A stretch of 64,000 bases of DNA. It comes from an uncultured Sphingomonas sp. (lineage in GTDB: Bacteria > Pseudomonadota > Alphaproteobacteria > Sphingomonadales > Sphingomonadaceae). The notes beneath the pieces are model-generated. The model ran no database searches, was not told where the DNA came from, and saw nothing but the letters and a program-made list of their open reading frames with translations. Position 1 is the first letter of the stretch, and each line of letters opens with the position of its first letter. The position numbers and the translations under genes are program-made. The stretch is taken from NCBI GenBank assembly GCA_913775315.1, contig CAJYIX010000009.1, positions 38,605-102,604 on the forward strand. Direction: 5' to 3'. This document shows, piece after piece, positions 52,722 through 60,969 of this stretch.

Positions 52722-53147
52722 ATGAACGACCCCGACAACCTCATCGCTGCGCTCGACCTCGCCCCGCATCCCGAGGGCGGCTGGTACCGCGAAACCTGGC
52801 GCGCCCCCGCCGCTGCCGGCGAGCGGGCGGCGGCGACCGCGATCCTGTTCCTGCTGAAGGCTGGCGAGCGATCGCACTGGCATCGCGTCGATGCGACCGA
52901 GCTTTGGCTGTGGCACGCGGGCACACCGCTCACGCTGTTGCGCGCGGCGGGCGATACCGGGCCGGTCGATGCGCTGCAGCTGGGCCCCGACATTCTCGGC
53001 GGGGAGCAACCGCAATTACGGATCGAGGCGGGCGAATGGCAGGCTGCACACGCGGACGGCGGCTGGACGCTGGTGAGTTGCGTCGTTTCCCCGGCCTTCG
53101 ACTTCGCCGGGTTCGAGTTGGCACCGCCGGGCTGGGCGCCTGGCTGA
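52722..53147 (+). CDS. Cupin domain protein, DUF985 family
   Basis: 141 residues. LAPHPEGGWYRETWRAP and ILFLLKAGERSHWHRVDATE mark the DUF985 cupin, and LWLWHAGTPLTLL its second motif, with GWTLVSCVVSPAFDFAGFEL near the end. Small single-domain beta-barrel proteins that may bind a sugar or metal; activity unknown. It starts 54 bases after a repeat. Confidence 0.88.
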   Translation: MNDPDNLIAALDLAPHPEGGWYRETWRAPAAAGERAAATAILFLLKAGERSHWHRVDATELWLWHAGTPLTLLRAAGDTGPVDALQLGPDILGGEQPQLRIEAGEWQAAHADGGWTLVSCVVSPAFDFAGFELAPPGWAPG

Positions 53148-53180
53148 CCTCGGTGCCGTAACATCCCCAGACCCGTGATC

Positions 53181-53243
53181 GCGAGCGCAGCGAAGCAATC
53201 CAGAGGCCGCGCGCGAGGCACTGGATTGCCTCGCTGCGCTCGC
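53181..53243. repeat. Intergenic inverted repeat, family B
   Basis: GCGAGCGCAGCGAAGCAATC (arm 53181-53203) and GATTGCCTCGCTGCGCTCGC (arm 53221-53243) are 23-base inverted copies with one mismatch and a 17-base centre. Located between two convergent genes. This sequence type is distinct from families A and C. Confidence 0.82.
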
Positions 53244-53252
53244 AATGACGGC

Positions 53253-54083
53253 TCAGGGCTTCGTCTTGCCGGCCCGCGCCAGCAGCGCCCGCGCCTGCTT
53301 CAGATGCGGCGCGTCGATCATCCTACCGTCCAGTTGCAGCGCCCCCGCGCCGGGGTTTGCCTCGAACGCCGCGACCACGCGGGCCGCGTGCACCAGTGCC
53401 TCGGCAGACGGGGTAAAGGCGGCGTTGATCGCGGAAACCTGAGCCGGGTGGATCGCCATCATCCCCGTGAACCCGTCACGCGCACCCACGGCGGCATAGC
53501 GGGCAAGGCTGGCCTCATCCTTGATCGACGGGAACACCGTCTCGATCGCAGGCACGCCGGCGGCATGCGCGCCGAACAGCGTCAGCGCGCGGACGACGCG
53601 ATAGGGGTCGGCATAACCGCCGTCATCCTCGCGGCTGGTCGCCGCGCCGATCGCCGCGGGCAGGTCCTCCGCGCCCCAGGTCAGCCCCGCGAGCCGATCC
53701 GCGACCGCGCCATAATCGCCGAGCGTGAATACCGCGCGCGGGGTTTCGGTGGCGATCGGTAGGATCGGCGGCGCCTCGGGCACGAGCGCCAGCAGCGCCT
53801 CGACACTCGCCGCACCCTCCGCCTTGGGCAGGACGATGCCGTCCGCTGTCGCCGCGACCCGGGCGTCGGCCGCAATCCACGCGCTGCCGAGTGGGTTCAC
53901 CCGGACGAAGATGCGCGCCGGATGCCGCTCGCCAAGGAACGCGGCGATCGCCTCCCGTGCGCGGCCCTTCGCCTCGGGCACCACCGAATCCTCCAGGTCG
54001 AGGATCAGTGCGTCGGCGCCAGACGCCAGCGCCTTGGCGAAGCGTTCCGGCCGGTCGCCGGGGACGAACAGCAGCGACCTCAT
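53253..54083 (-). CDS. HpcH/HpaI (CitE-like) CoA-ester lyase
   Basis: 276 residues: MRSLLFVPGDRPERFAKALA, then ADALILDLEDSVVPEAKGRA, LPKAEGAASVEALL and GLTWGAEDLPAAIGAATS, and the metal site GFTGMMAIHPAQVSAIN. This is the CitE/CLYBL/malyl-CoA lyase branch that cleaves 3-hydroxyacyl-CoA diacids (citramalyl, malyl). It lies at the end of the leucine operon with a 4-base overlap to MaoC, which suggests it does the last step, where a DRE-TIM HMG-CoA lyase is normal. That assignment is inference. Confidence 0.88.
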   Translation of the reverse strand: MRSLLFVPGDRPERFAKALASGADALILDLEDSVVPEAKGRAREAIAAFLGERHPARIFVRVNPLGSAWIAADARVAATADGIVLPKAEGAASVEALLALVPEAPPILPIATETPRAVFTLGDYGAVADRLAGLTWGAEDLPAAIGAATSREDDGGYADPYRVVRALTLFGAHAAGVPAIETVFPSIKDEASLARYAAVGARDGFTGMMAIHPAQVSAINAAFTPSAEALVHAARVVAAFEANPGAGALQLDGRMIDAPHLKQARALLARAGKTKP

Positions 54084-54532
54084 GCAGCGCGGGACTTCAG
54101 AAGCGCCGAGCGCAGGCAGCGACAGACGATTTCATCGCGCTGGTTGAGCATTTCGTGCCGCCAGGTGACGATCCCCTGCCCCGGCCGCGATTTCGACGGG
54201 CGCAGGTCGGTCACCTCGCTCGTCGCGCGCAGCGTGTCGCCGATGAACACCGGCGACGGCATGACGAGCTGGTCATAGCCCAGATTGGCGACGAGGCTGC
54301 GGAGCGTCGTCTCGCCGACGCTCAGCCCCACCATCAGCGCGAAGGTGAAAGTCCCGTTGACGAGGATGCGCCCGAACTCCGACGCCTTCGCCGCCTCCGC
54401 ATCCAGATGCAGCGGCTGCGGATTGTGGGTCATGGTCGAGAAGAGGAGATTGTCGGTCTCGGTCACCGTCCGCCGGATCTCGTGCTCGATCCGGTCGCCG
54501 ACCTGCCACTCGTCGAAATAGCGGCCCGCCAT
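54080..54532 (-). CDS. MaoC family hot-dog hydratase
   Basis: 150 residues. Starts MAGRYFDEWQVGDRIEHEIR; the active region is LLFSTMTHNPQPLHLDAEAA, a variant of the hydratase 2 motif (NPxH kept in extended form as NPQPLH; the usual Asp is absent). FGRILVNGTFTFALMVGLSV follows. It resembles mesaconyl-/itaconyl-type CoA hydratases. Overlaps mccA's stop by one base (TGATG) and the lyase start by four. Inference: it hydrates 3-methylglutaconyl-CoA in this operon, replacing a crotonase-type enzyme. Confidence 0.87.
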   Translation of the reverse strand: MAGRYFDEWQVGDRIEHEIRRTVTETDNLLFSTMTHNPQPLHLDAEAAKASEFGRILVNGTFTFALMVGLSVGETTLRSLVANLGYDQLVMPSPVFIGDTLRATSEVTDLRPSKSRPGQGIVTWRHEMLNQRDEIVCRCLRSALLKSRAA

Positions 54533-56436
54533 CAGCCCTCTCCCCGCTCGATCCGCGCGAGCAGCGCCTCGACCTGCACCTGCGCGCCGGCGGTCGCGTT
54601 GAGTTCGGCGACGGTCCCGTCGAACGGCGCAGTCAGCATGTGCTCCATCTTCATCGCCTCCAGCGTCAGCAGCTTCTGGCCTTTGGAGACGGCATCCCCC
54701 GCCGCGACCTCGACCGACAGCACGCGCCCCGGCATCGGCGACAGGATCGCGCCGTCCGCAGCGGCGCCCGCCGATGCGTCCGTCAACCGTCGGGTCGTAA
54801 AGAGGTAGCTCTCGCCCCGTTCGGTGACGATCAGGGTGCCATCGGGCTCATAATTTGAACAAATGCCTGTACTCGTATCTGCGCTGTCAGCACGAACGAC
54901 GTAAGGGGTTCCGTTCCCGTAGATCATCAGCGCGTTGCGCCGGGCGCCGTTAAGACGAAATCCGAACAGCCCCTCGCGCATGGTCCGCCGATTCCACTCG
55001 ACATCCTGCCAGTCGAGCCAATCGCACCTGAAGCGACGCGCGGCAGTATCCAGCACGAGGCTAGATGGCGCTCGGTATTCGGTCAACGCATCGCCCGTGC
55101 GCTCGATCAATCCGGTGTCGATCGCGCCGTTCTGAAATGCTTCGAGCGCCAAGCATTCGTATAAAAATGCTTTGTTCGTGCGCAGCGGACCAACGAAGCT
55201 CTCGTCGAGGTAACGCATCAGCGAAACGCGCGCCTCATCGCGCGTTTCACCACGGGCAATCACTTTTGCGATCATAGGATCGTAAAAAGTGCTGACGCTG
55301 TCTCCCGTTTCGACCGCACTTTCCACACGGGCCTCCCAGTGGAAGCCCAGATAATCGACTCTGCCTGGACTCGGCAGGAACCCCCGCGCTGGGTCCTCCG
55401 CATACAGCCGCGCCTCGATCGCGTGGCCGTCGATCGACAGTTCGTCCTGCCGCTTGGGCAGCGGTTCGCCGCTCGCCACGCGAAGCTGCCACTCGACCAG
55501 ATCGACGCCAGTGATCTCTTCGGTCACCGGATGCTCGACCTGCAGCCGGGTGTTCATTTCCATGAACCAGGTGCGGTCGGCGCGCAGCCCCTCGCTGGCA
55601 TCCGCGATGAACTCGATCGTCCCCGCGCCCACATAATCGACCGCCTTGGCCGCTCGGACGGCGGCGGCGCAGATCGCCGCCCGCGTCGCCTCGTCCATGC
55701 CGGGCGCGGGGGCCTCCTCGATTACCTTCTGGTGGCGGCGCTGGAGCGAGCAGTCGCGTTCGAACAGGTGGACGACGTTGCCGTGGGTGTCGCCAAAGAC
55801 CTGCACCTCGATATGGCGCGGCGACAGGATATATTTCTCGATCAGGACGCGGTCGTCGCCGAAGCTCGCCGCCGCCTCGCGCTTGCAGGACGCCAGCGCG
55901 TCGGCGAAGTCGGCGGACGCCTCAACCCTGCGCATCCCCTTGCCGCCGCCGCCCGCCACCGCCTTGATGAGCACCGGATAGCCGATCGCATCGGCCTCCG
56001 CCTGCAACCGTGCGGGCGACTGGTCCTCGCCAAGATAGCCGGGGGTGACGGGCACGCCGGCCTCCGCCATCAGCTTCTTGGCCGCGTCCTTCAGACCCAT
56101 CGCGCGGATCGAGTACGGGGTCGCCCCGACCCAGATCAGGCCCGCCGCCGCCACCGCCTCGGCGAACTCGGCATTTTCGGAGAGGAAGCCATAGCCGGGA
56201 TGGATCGCCTCCGCCCCGGTCGACTTTGCCGCTGCGATGATCTTGTCGGCGACGAGATAGCTTTCGCGCGCGGGCGACGGGCCGATATGCACCGCCTCGT
56301 CCGCCTGTCGCACGTGCAGTGCGCCGGCATCGGCATCGGAATAGACCGCGACGGTGCGGATCCCCATCGCCCGCGCGGTGCGGATGATGCGGCAGGCGAT
56401 CTCGCCGCGATTGGCGATCAGGAGCGAGCGGATCAT
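54532..56436 (-). CDS. mccA: Methylcrotonyl-CoA carboxylase, biotin-bearing alpha subunit
   Basis: 634 residues from ATG 56436. Biotin carboxylase domain: MIRSLLIANRGEIACRIIRT, IHPGYGFLSENAEFAEAV, KAVAGGGGKGMRRVE (ATP grasp), RDCSLQRRHQKVIEEAPAPG and FMEMNTRLQVEHPVTEEITG. The C-terminal biotinyl domain has LEAMKMEHMLTAP with the biotinylated Lys. The segment at 54841-55380 has about 58% G+C by my hand count, against about 70% just upstream, so the gene looks mosaic. Order beside mccB and isovaleryl-CoA dehydrogenase indicates leucine breakdown rather than acetyl-/propionyl-CoA carboxylase. Confidence 0.92.
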   Translation of the reverse strand: MIRSLLIANRGEIACRIIRTARAMGIRTVAVYSDADAGALHVRQADEAVHIGPSPARESYLVADKIIAAAKSTGAEAIHPGYGFLSENAEFAEAVAAAGLIWVGATPYSIRAMGLKDAAKKLMAEAGVPVTPGYLGEDQSPARLQAEADAIGYPVLIKAVAGGGGKGMRRVEASADFADALASCKREAAASFGDDRVLIEKYILSPRHIEVQVFGDTHGNVVHLFERDCSLQRRHQKVIEEAPAPGMDEATRAAICAAAVRAAKAVDYVGAGTIEFIADASEGLRADRTWFMEMNTRLQVEHPVTEEITGVDLVEWQLRVASGEPLPKRQDELSIDGHAIEARLYAEDPARGFLPSPGRVDYLGFHWEARVESAVETGDSVSTFYDPMIAKVIARGETRDEARVSLMRYLDESFVGPLRTNKAFLYECLALEAFQNGAIDTGLIERTGDALTEYRAPSSLVLDTAARRFRCDWLDWQDVEWNRRTMREGLFGFRLNGARRNALMIYGNGTPYVVRADSADTSTGICSNYEPDGTLIVTERGESYLFTTRRLTDASAGAAADGAILSPMPGRVLSVEVAAGDAVSKGQKLLTLEAMKMEHMLTAPFDGTVAELNATAGAQVQVEALLARIERGEG

Positions 56437-56437
56437 G

Positions 56438-56716
56438 TCAGCTCTCCAGCTTGAAACGGATGGCATCGCCGCCGCGATAGGCGACGGCATCGAGGATGAC
56501 GGCGACGAGCCGGTCGAACCGCTCGCCGATCGCGGCGCGGGAGGCAGCGGCACCGGTCCAGACGATCTCGATCGGCGGGTGGACGACCCCGACGAGCAGG
56601 TCGAACAGCGCGTCGAGATTGTTGGCGCCGTACCATTCGACGCCCGATGCGTCGCGGAGCGCCGCATGGAACTGCGCCTCGCTCTCGATCGCGGCGCCGA
56701 TCAGATGGACCCGCAT
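56438..56716 (-). CDS. Barstar-like (barnase inhibitor) protein
   Basis: 92 residues from ATG 56716; a GTG at 56722 overlapping the mccB stop would add two residues. Barstar family phrases: ESEAQFHAALRDASGVEWYG then ANNLDALFDLLVGVVHPPIE, with both Asp of LDALxD conserved as in barstar's barnase contact helix, then FDRLVAVILDAV. Barstar inhibits the RNase barnase; most family members have no known RNase partner nearby, and none is visible here. It is tightly inside the carboxylase operon (1 base before mccA), so it is co-expressed with the two subunits. Confidence 0.85.
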   Translation of the reverse strand: MRVHLIGAAIESEAQFHAALRDASGVEWYGANNLDALFDLLVGVVHPPIEIVWTGAAASRAAIGERFDRLVAVILDAVAYRGGDAIRFKLES

Positions 56717-56718
56717 GG

Positions 56719-58320
56719 TCACATCCGGAACACGCCGAACGACGGGCGCTCGGGAATGGGGGCGTTGAGGCTGGCGGCGAGCGCGAGGCCGAGGACGTCG
56801 CGGGTCTGTACCGGATCGACGATCCCGTCGTCCCACAACCGCGCGGTCGCGTGCCAGGGATTGCCCTGCGCCTCGTAATCGTCGCGGATCGGCTGCTTGA
56901 ACGCCTCCGCCTGTTCGGGCGTCCAGTTGGCCGCGTCGCGGTGGACGGTCGCCAGCACGCTCGCCGCTTGCTCGCCGCCCATCACGCTGATGCGGCTGTT
57001 GGGCCAGCTGAACAGGAAGCGGGGTGAATAGGCGCGCCCGCACATCCCGTAATTCCCTGCACCGAAGCTGCCGCCGATCAGCACGGTCAGCTTGGGCACC
57101 GTCGCGGTCGCCACCGCGGTGACGAGCTTGGCGCCGTGCTTGGCGATTCCCTCCGCCTCGTATTTCCCGCCGACCATGAAGCCCGAGATGTTCTGGAGGA
57201 ACAGGAGCGGCACGCGCCGCTGCTGCGCCAGCTCGATGAAATGCGCGCCCTTGACCGCGCTCTCGCTGAACAGGACGCCGTTGTTGGCGAGGATCGCGAC
57301 CGGCATCCCCCAGATGTACGCGAAGCCGCAGACGAGGCTCGCGCCGTACAGCGCCTTGAACTCGTGGAACTCGCTGCCGTCGACCAGTCGCGCGATCACC
57401 TCGTGCACGTCATAGGGCGCGCGCACATCCTGCGGCACGATGCCGTACAGCTCCTCCGCCGCATATTTCGGCGCGCGCGGCTCGCGAAGCGTCAAGCCGT
57501 GCGCGAAGTCGGCGGGCAATGTCGAGACGATGTCGCGAACGATCGTCAGCGCGTGCTCGTCATTCTCCGCGACATGATCGACCACGCCCGACCGCCGGCC
57601 GTGCAGGTCACCGCCGCCCAGATCGTCGGCGCTGATCTCCTCCCCCGTCGCCGCCTTCACCAGCGGCGGGCCGGCGAGGAAGATCGTTCCCTGGTTGCGG
57701 ACGATGACGCTCTCGTCGCTCATCGCCGGCACATACGCGCCGCCGGCGGTGCAGCTGCCCATCACACATGCGATCTGGGCGATGCCCTTCGCGGACATAT
57801 TGGCCTGATTGAAGAAGATGCGCCCGAAATGGTCGCGGTCGGGGAATACCTCCGCCTGATGCGGCAGATTGGCACCGCCCGAATCAACGAGATAGATGCA
57901 CGGCAGGCGGTTGGCCTCGGCGATCTCCTGCGCGCGCAGGTGCTTCTTCACCGTCATCGGGAAATAGGTGCCGCCCTTCACCGTCGCGTCGTTGGCGACG
58001 ATCATGACGGTCCGGCCGGAGACGCGGCCGATCCCGGCAATCACGCCCGCGCCGGGCACTTCGCCGTCATAGAGGTCAAACGCGGCAAGCTGGCCCACCT
58101 CGAGGAACGGCGAGCCGGGATCGAGCAGCCGCTCGACCCGCTCGCGCGGCAGCAGCTTGCCGCGCGCGGTGTGCTTCTCGCGCGCCTTCTCGCTGCCGCC
58201 GAGCGCGGCCTTGGCCACGTCGGTGCGGAGGCGTTCGGCGAGCGCGCGGTTGTGCGCGGCGTTGGCGCGGAAGGTGTCGCCGTCGGGCTGGACCTGCGTC
58301 GGCAGGACCGGCGCGCTCAC
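56719..58320 (-). CDS. mccB: Methylcrotonyl-CoA carboxylase, carboxyltransferase (beta) subunit
   Basis: 533 residues from GTG 58320 (overlaps the dehydrogenase stop, GTGA). Carboxyltransferase signatures: [40 protein letters not shown] (acyl-CoA pocket; SGGANLPxQ is typical of MCC rather than propionyl-CoA carboxylase), [20 protein letters not shown], and [20 protein letters not shown]. Transfers the carboxyl group from biotin to 3-methylcrotonyl-CoA. The open frame above the GTG is antisense/alternate frame of the dehydrogenase gene. Confidence 0.94.
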   Translation of the reverse strand: MSAPVLPTQVQPDGDTFRANAAHNRALAERLRTDVAKAALGGSEKAREKHTARGKLLPRERVERLLDPGSPFLEVGQLAAFDLYDGEVPGAGVIAGIGRVSGRTVMIVANDATVKGGTYFPMTVKKHLRAQEIAEANRLPCIYLVDSGGANLPHQAEVFPDRDHFGRIFFNQANMSAKGIAQIACVMGSCTAGGAYVPAMSDESVIVRNQGTIFLAGPPLVKAATGEEISADDLGGGDLHGRRSGVVDHVAENDEHALTIVRDIVSTLPADFAHGLTLREPRAPKYAAEELYGIVPQDVRAPYDVHEVIARLVDGSEFHEFKALYGASLVCGFAYIWGMPVAILANNGVLFSESAVKGAHFIELAQQRRVPLLFLQNISGFMVGGKYEAEGIAKHGAKLVTAVATATVPKLTVLIGGSFGAGNYGMCGRAYSPRFLFSWPNSRISVMGGEQAASVLATVHRDAANWTPEQAEAFKQPIRDDYEAQGNPWHATARLWDDGIVDPVQTRDVLGLALAASLNAPIPERPSFGVFRM

Positions 58321-59486
58321 TGCGCCACCCGCTCGGCTGCGCCGATCAGTTCGCGGCCGATCAGCATCCGGCGAATCTCGTTCGTCCCCGCACCGATGTC
58401 GAGCAGCTTGGCATCGCGCAGGAAGCGCTCGACCGGCCAGTCCTTGGTATAGCCCGCGCCGCCCAGCGCCTGCACCGCCTCGCCCGCTACCTTGAACGCG
58501 TTTTCGCTGGCGAGCAGGATTGCGCCCGCCGCATCGAACCGCGTCGTCCGGCCCGCGTCGCACGACCGCGCGACCGCATAGACATAGGCCCGCGCCGAAT
58601 TGAGCGCGACGTACATGTCGGCGATCTTCGCCTGCATCAGCTGGAAGCTGCCGATCGCCACGCCGAACTGCTTGCGCTCGCGCAGATAGGGTACGACCAC
58701 GTCGAGGCACGCCTGCATGATGCCGAGCTGGATGCCGGCCAGCACCGTGCGCTCGTAGTCGAGTCCGCTCATCAGCACGCCCACGCCGCCATTCTCGGGC
58801 CCCATCACGTTTTCGGCGGGCACGAAACAGTCGTCGAAGACGAGCTCGGCGGTGGGCGAGCCGCGCATCCCCATCTTGTCGATCTTCTGCCCGATCGAGA
58901 AGCCGGGCATGTCCTTTTCGATCAGGAACGTCGTGATCCCGCGGCTGCCCTCGCCGGTCTTGGCATAGACGACGAGCACGTCGGCATAGGCCGCGTTGGT
59001 GATCCAGAACTTGGTGCCGTTGAGCTTCCACCCGCCCTCGACCGGCGTCGCGCGCAGCTTCATCGACACGACGTCCGACCCCGCGCCCGCCTCCGACATG
59101 GCGAGGCTGCCGACATGCTCGCCGGAGATCAGCTTCGGCAGGTACTTCGCCTTCTGCTCGGGCGATGCCCAGCGCGCGATCTGGTTGACGCACAGGTTCG
59201 AGTGCGCGCCGTAGCTGAGCCCGATCGAGGCCGACGCCCGCGCCACTTCCTCGCACGCGATGACGTGCTCCAGATAACCTAGGCCGAGCCCGCCGTCCGC
59301 TTCCGCCACGGTGATACCATGCAGGCCGAGCTCGCCCATCGCCGCCCACAGCTCGTCACGGGGGAACCAGTCCTCGGCGTCGATGCGCGCGGCGAGCGGC
59401 GCAATCCGCTCGCTCGCGAACCGCTGCGTCACGTCGCGGATCATGTCGGCGCTTTCACCCAGCGCGAAGTCGAAATCGGGGGTCAT
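58317..59486 (-). CDS. ivd: Isovaleryl-CoA dehydrogenase
   Basis: 389 residues. Acyl-CoA dehydrogenase: [20 protein letters not shown] (FAD/substrate motif), [40 protein letters not shown], and [20 protein letters not shown] with [20 protein letters not shown] at the end. [17 protein letters not shown] contains the Glu expected at the isovaleryl-specific position (short-branched group). First gene of the leucine operon; oxidises isovaleryl-CoA to 3-methylcrotonyl-CoA with ETF as acceptor. The divergent LysR gene starts 93 bases away. Confidence 0.94.
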   Translation of the reverse strand: MTPDFDFALGESADMIRDVTQRFASERIAPLAARIDAEDWFPRDELWAAMGELGLHGITVAEADGGLGLGYLEHVIACEEVARASASIGLSYGAHSNLCVNQIARWASPEQKAKYLPKLISGEHVGSLAMSEAGAGSDVVSMKLRATPVEGGWKLNGTKFWITNAAYADVLVVYAKTGEGSRGITTFLIEKDMPGFSIGQKIDKMGMRGSPTAELVFDDCFVPAENVMGPENGGVGVLMSGLDYERTVLAGIQLGIMQACLDVVVPYLRERKQFGVAIGSFQLMQAKIADMYVALNSARAYVYAVARSCDAGRTTRFDAAGAILLASENAFKVAGEAVQALGGAGYTKDWPVERFLRDAKLLDIGAGTNEIRRMLIGRELIGAAERVAQ

Positions 59487-59579
59487 GCCCTCTCCAGTCA
59501 GCTATTTTGCGGGTCTTCTACCCCGCCCCGTCTCCCAAGGGAAATTGATGCCGGCGGAATCGGGCGATAGACGGGGTCT

Positions 59580-60443
59580 ATGATCGACCGCTATCTGCTG
59601 CGCTATTTCCTGGGTGTGGTCGATCACGGCAACTTCTCGCGCGCCGCGCGCGCTGCGGGGGTGTCACAGCCGACACTCTCCTCGGGCATCGCCAAGCTGG
59701 AGCGGCTGGTGGGCGCACCTGCGTTCGAGCGCGACAGCCGCCGGGTCGAGCTGACCCCCGCCGGCACACGCCTCCTAGCCCATGCCCGCCGGATCGAGGC
59801 CGAGTTCGCCGAGGTCGAGCGCGCCGGCGCCGACACCGCCCCCGCGCGCCTGATCCGCATCGGCATCGCCCCGACGATCCCCGCCGCACTGGTCGAGCGC
59901 GCCGTCGCCGCCGCGCGTATCGCGGCGCCCGACGAACGGCTCGAACTGGTCGAGGGGACGCGCCGCGACCTCATCGCCCGCCTCGACCGCCGCCGCCTAG
60001 ACGCCGTGGTCGCGCCGGCCGAGGGCGACTTCACCGGCGAGCTCTTGTTCGAGGAGGGCTATGCCGTCGCCATGGCCTCGACCCACCGCCTCGCCGGCCG
60101 TAGCCAAGTGACCGCGGAGGAAATCGCCGGTGAGACGATGCTGGTTCGCAGCCACTGCGAAGCGCTCGCCGCGGTCAGCCGCCACTTCACCGACCGCGGC
60201 GTACGCCCCTTCTTCGCCGCGCGCACGACCAACGACGAATGGGCGCTGGCGCATGTGCGCGCGGGACTGGGCATCACGGTGGTGCCGCGGTGCTTCGCCG
60301 GGCCGGGGGTGGCGATGGCCGAGCTTGCCGGGTTCGACCGGCGGCGGCGGGTGGCGATGATGGTCGATGCGGCGGGCGGACGGGCGGCGGCGTCGGGGAG
60401 CTATGCGGCGATGCGGGAGGCGCTGCGGGAAGGCACCAAGTGA
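59580..60443 (+). CDS. LysR family transcriptional regulator
   Basis: 287 residues. Winged helix: LLRYFLGVVDHGNFSRAARA, then AGVSQPTLSSGIAKLERLVG; effector domain after residue 90. Divergent from the leucine operon across 93 bases, the classic placement for a LysR regulator controlling the neighbour operon. The gap holds a small palindrome TCCCAAGGGA near 59531 which may be part of an operator; not certain. The inducer is likely a pathway acyl-CoA or acid, by inference. Confidence 0.9.
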   Translation: MIDRYLLRYFLGVVDHGNFSRAARAAGVSQPTLSSGIAKLERLVGAPAFERDSRRVELTPAGTRLLAHARRIEAEFAEVERAGADTAPARLIRIGIAPTIPAALVERAVAAARIAAPDERLELVEGTRRDLIARLDRRRLDAVVAPAEGDFTGELLFEEGYAVAMASTHRLAGRSQVTAEEIAGETMLVRSHCEALAAVSRHFTDRGVRPFFAARTTNDEWALAHVRAGLGITVVPRCFAGPGVAMAELAGFDRRRRVAMMVDAAGGRAAASGSYAAMREALREGTK

Positions 60444-60477
60444 GGTGTGCGGCTGAGCTGGCAGCCCCCCTCCGACA

Positions 60478-60969
60478 TCAGCCCAGCGATGGTCTGAGCG
60501 AAAGACCGCAAGCTCGCGCTTCTACCACAGTCAGCGCACTCCAATCCCGCTTCAGACCGGCCTCATGCGAAACCACGGGTGCCAGATGCTCGATGATGTT
60601 CGAACCGTCCGTCGTGATTCGCGAGGTTTCGATCAGTACGTAACACCGATCGGTGACGACCTCGATTGACCCGTCGCTTTGAGAGGTCGCCGGATTCAGC
60701 TCCCTTATCTGCAAGCCTTTAGCCAGCCGCGCCGCGACCCGATCGGCCGGCAGGCCAATCAGCCATTCGCTGCCCGGCAGGCGATCTGCAGTCCGATCAA
60801 CTGGCAGTGGCATCGGGGTTCCCAGCGGGGGAGGCCGAAGGCTGAATGGCGCCTCCTGCGCGCTCGAAATCGCATCGGCCGGCCATACCGAGACGAGGGT
60901 CAAGACGGCAGTTGATAGCGCTCCAGCACGCCTTGCGATCGAGCGCCTCCCGGCAGTGAGCCGCATCAT
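60478..60969 (-). CDS. Hypothetical exported protein
   Basis: 163 residues from ATG 60969, with TGATG overlap to the metalloprotease stop upstream. A basic start and hydrophobic stretch (GALSTAVLTLVSVWPADAIS) suggest a signal peptide. The rest, for example SEWLIGLPADRVAARLAKGL and DRCYVLIETSRITTDGSNII, matches no known family. G+C looks lower than average for the window, so it may be an accessory gene. It converges on the LysR gene 34 bases away. Confidence 0.55.
   Translation of the reverse strand: MMRLTAGRRSIARRAGALSTAVLTLVSVWPADAISSAQEAPFSLRPPPLGTPMPLPVDRTADRLPGSEWLIGLPADRVAARLAKGLQIRELNPATSQSDGSIEVVTDRCYVLIETSRITTDGSNIIEHLAPVVSHEAGLKRDWSALTVVEARACGLSLRPSLG

Noticed and set aside
56438-56716. 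Barstar gene as part of a toxin-antitoxin pair
   Set aside because: No barnase or other RNase gene is adjacent; neighbours are carboxylase subunits.
56719-59349. 876-residue frame fusing mccB to the region of isovaleryl-CoA dehydrogenase
   Set aside because: The N-terminal 343 residues are the dehydrogenase gene in the wrong frame; mccB starts at GTG 58320.
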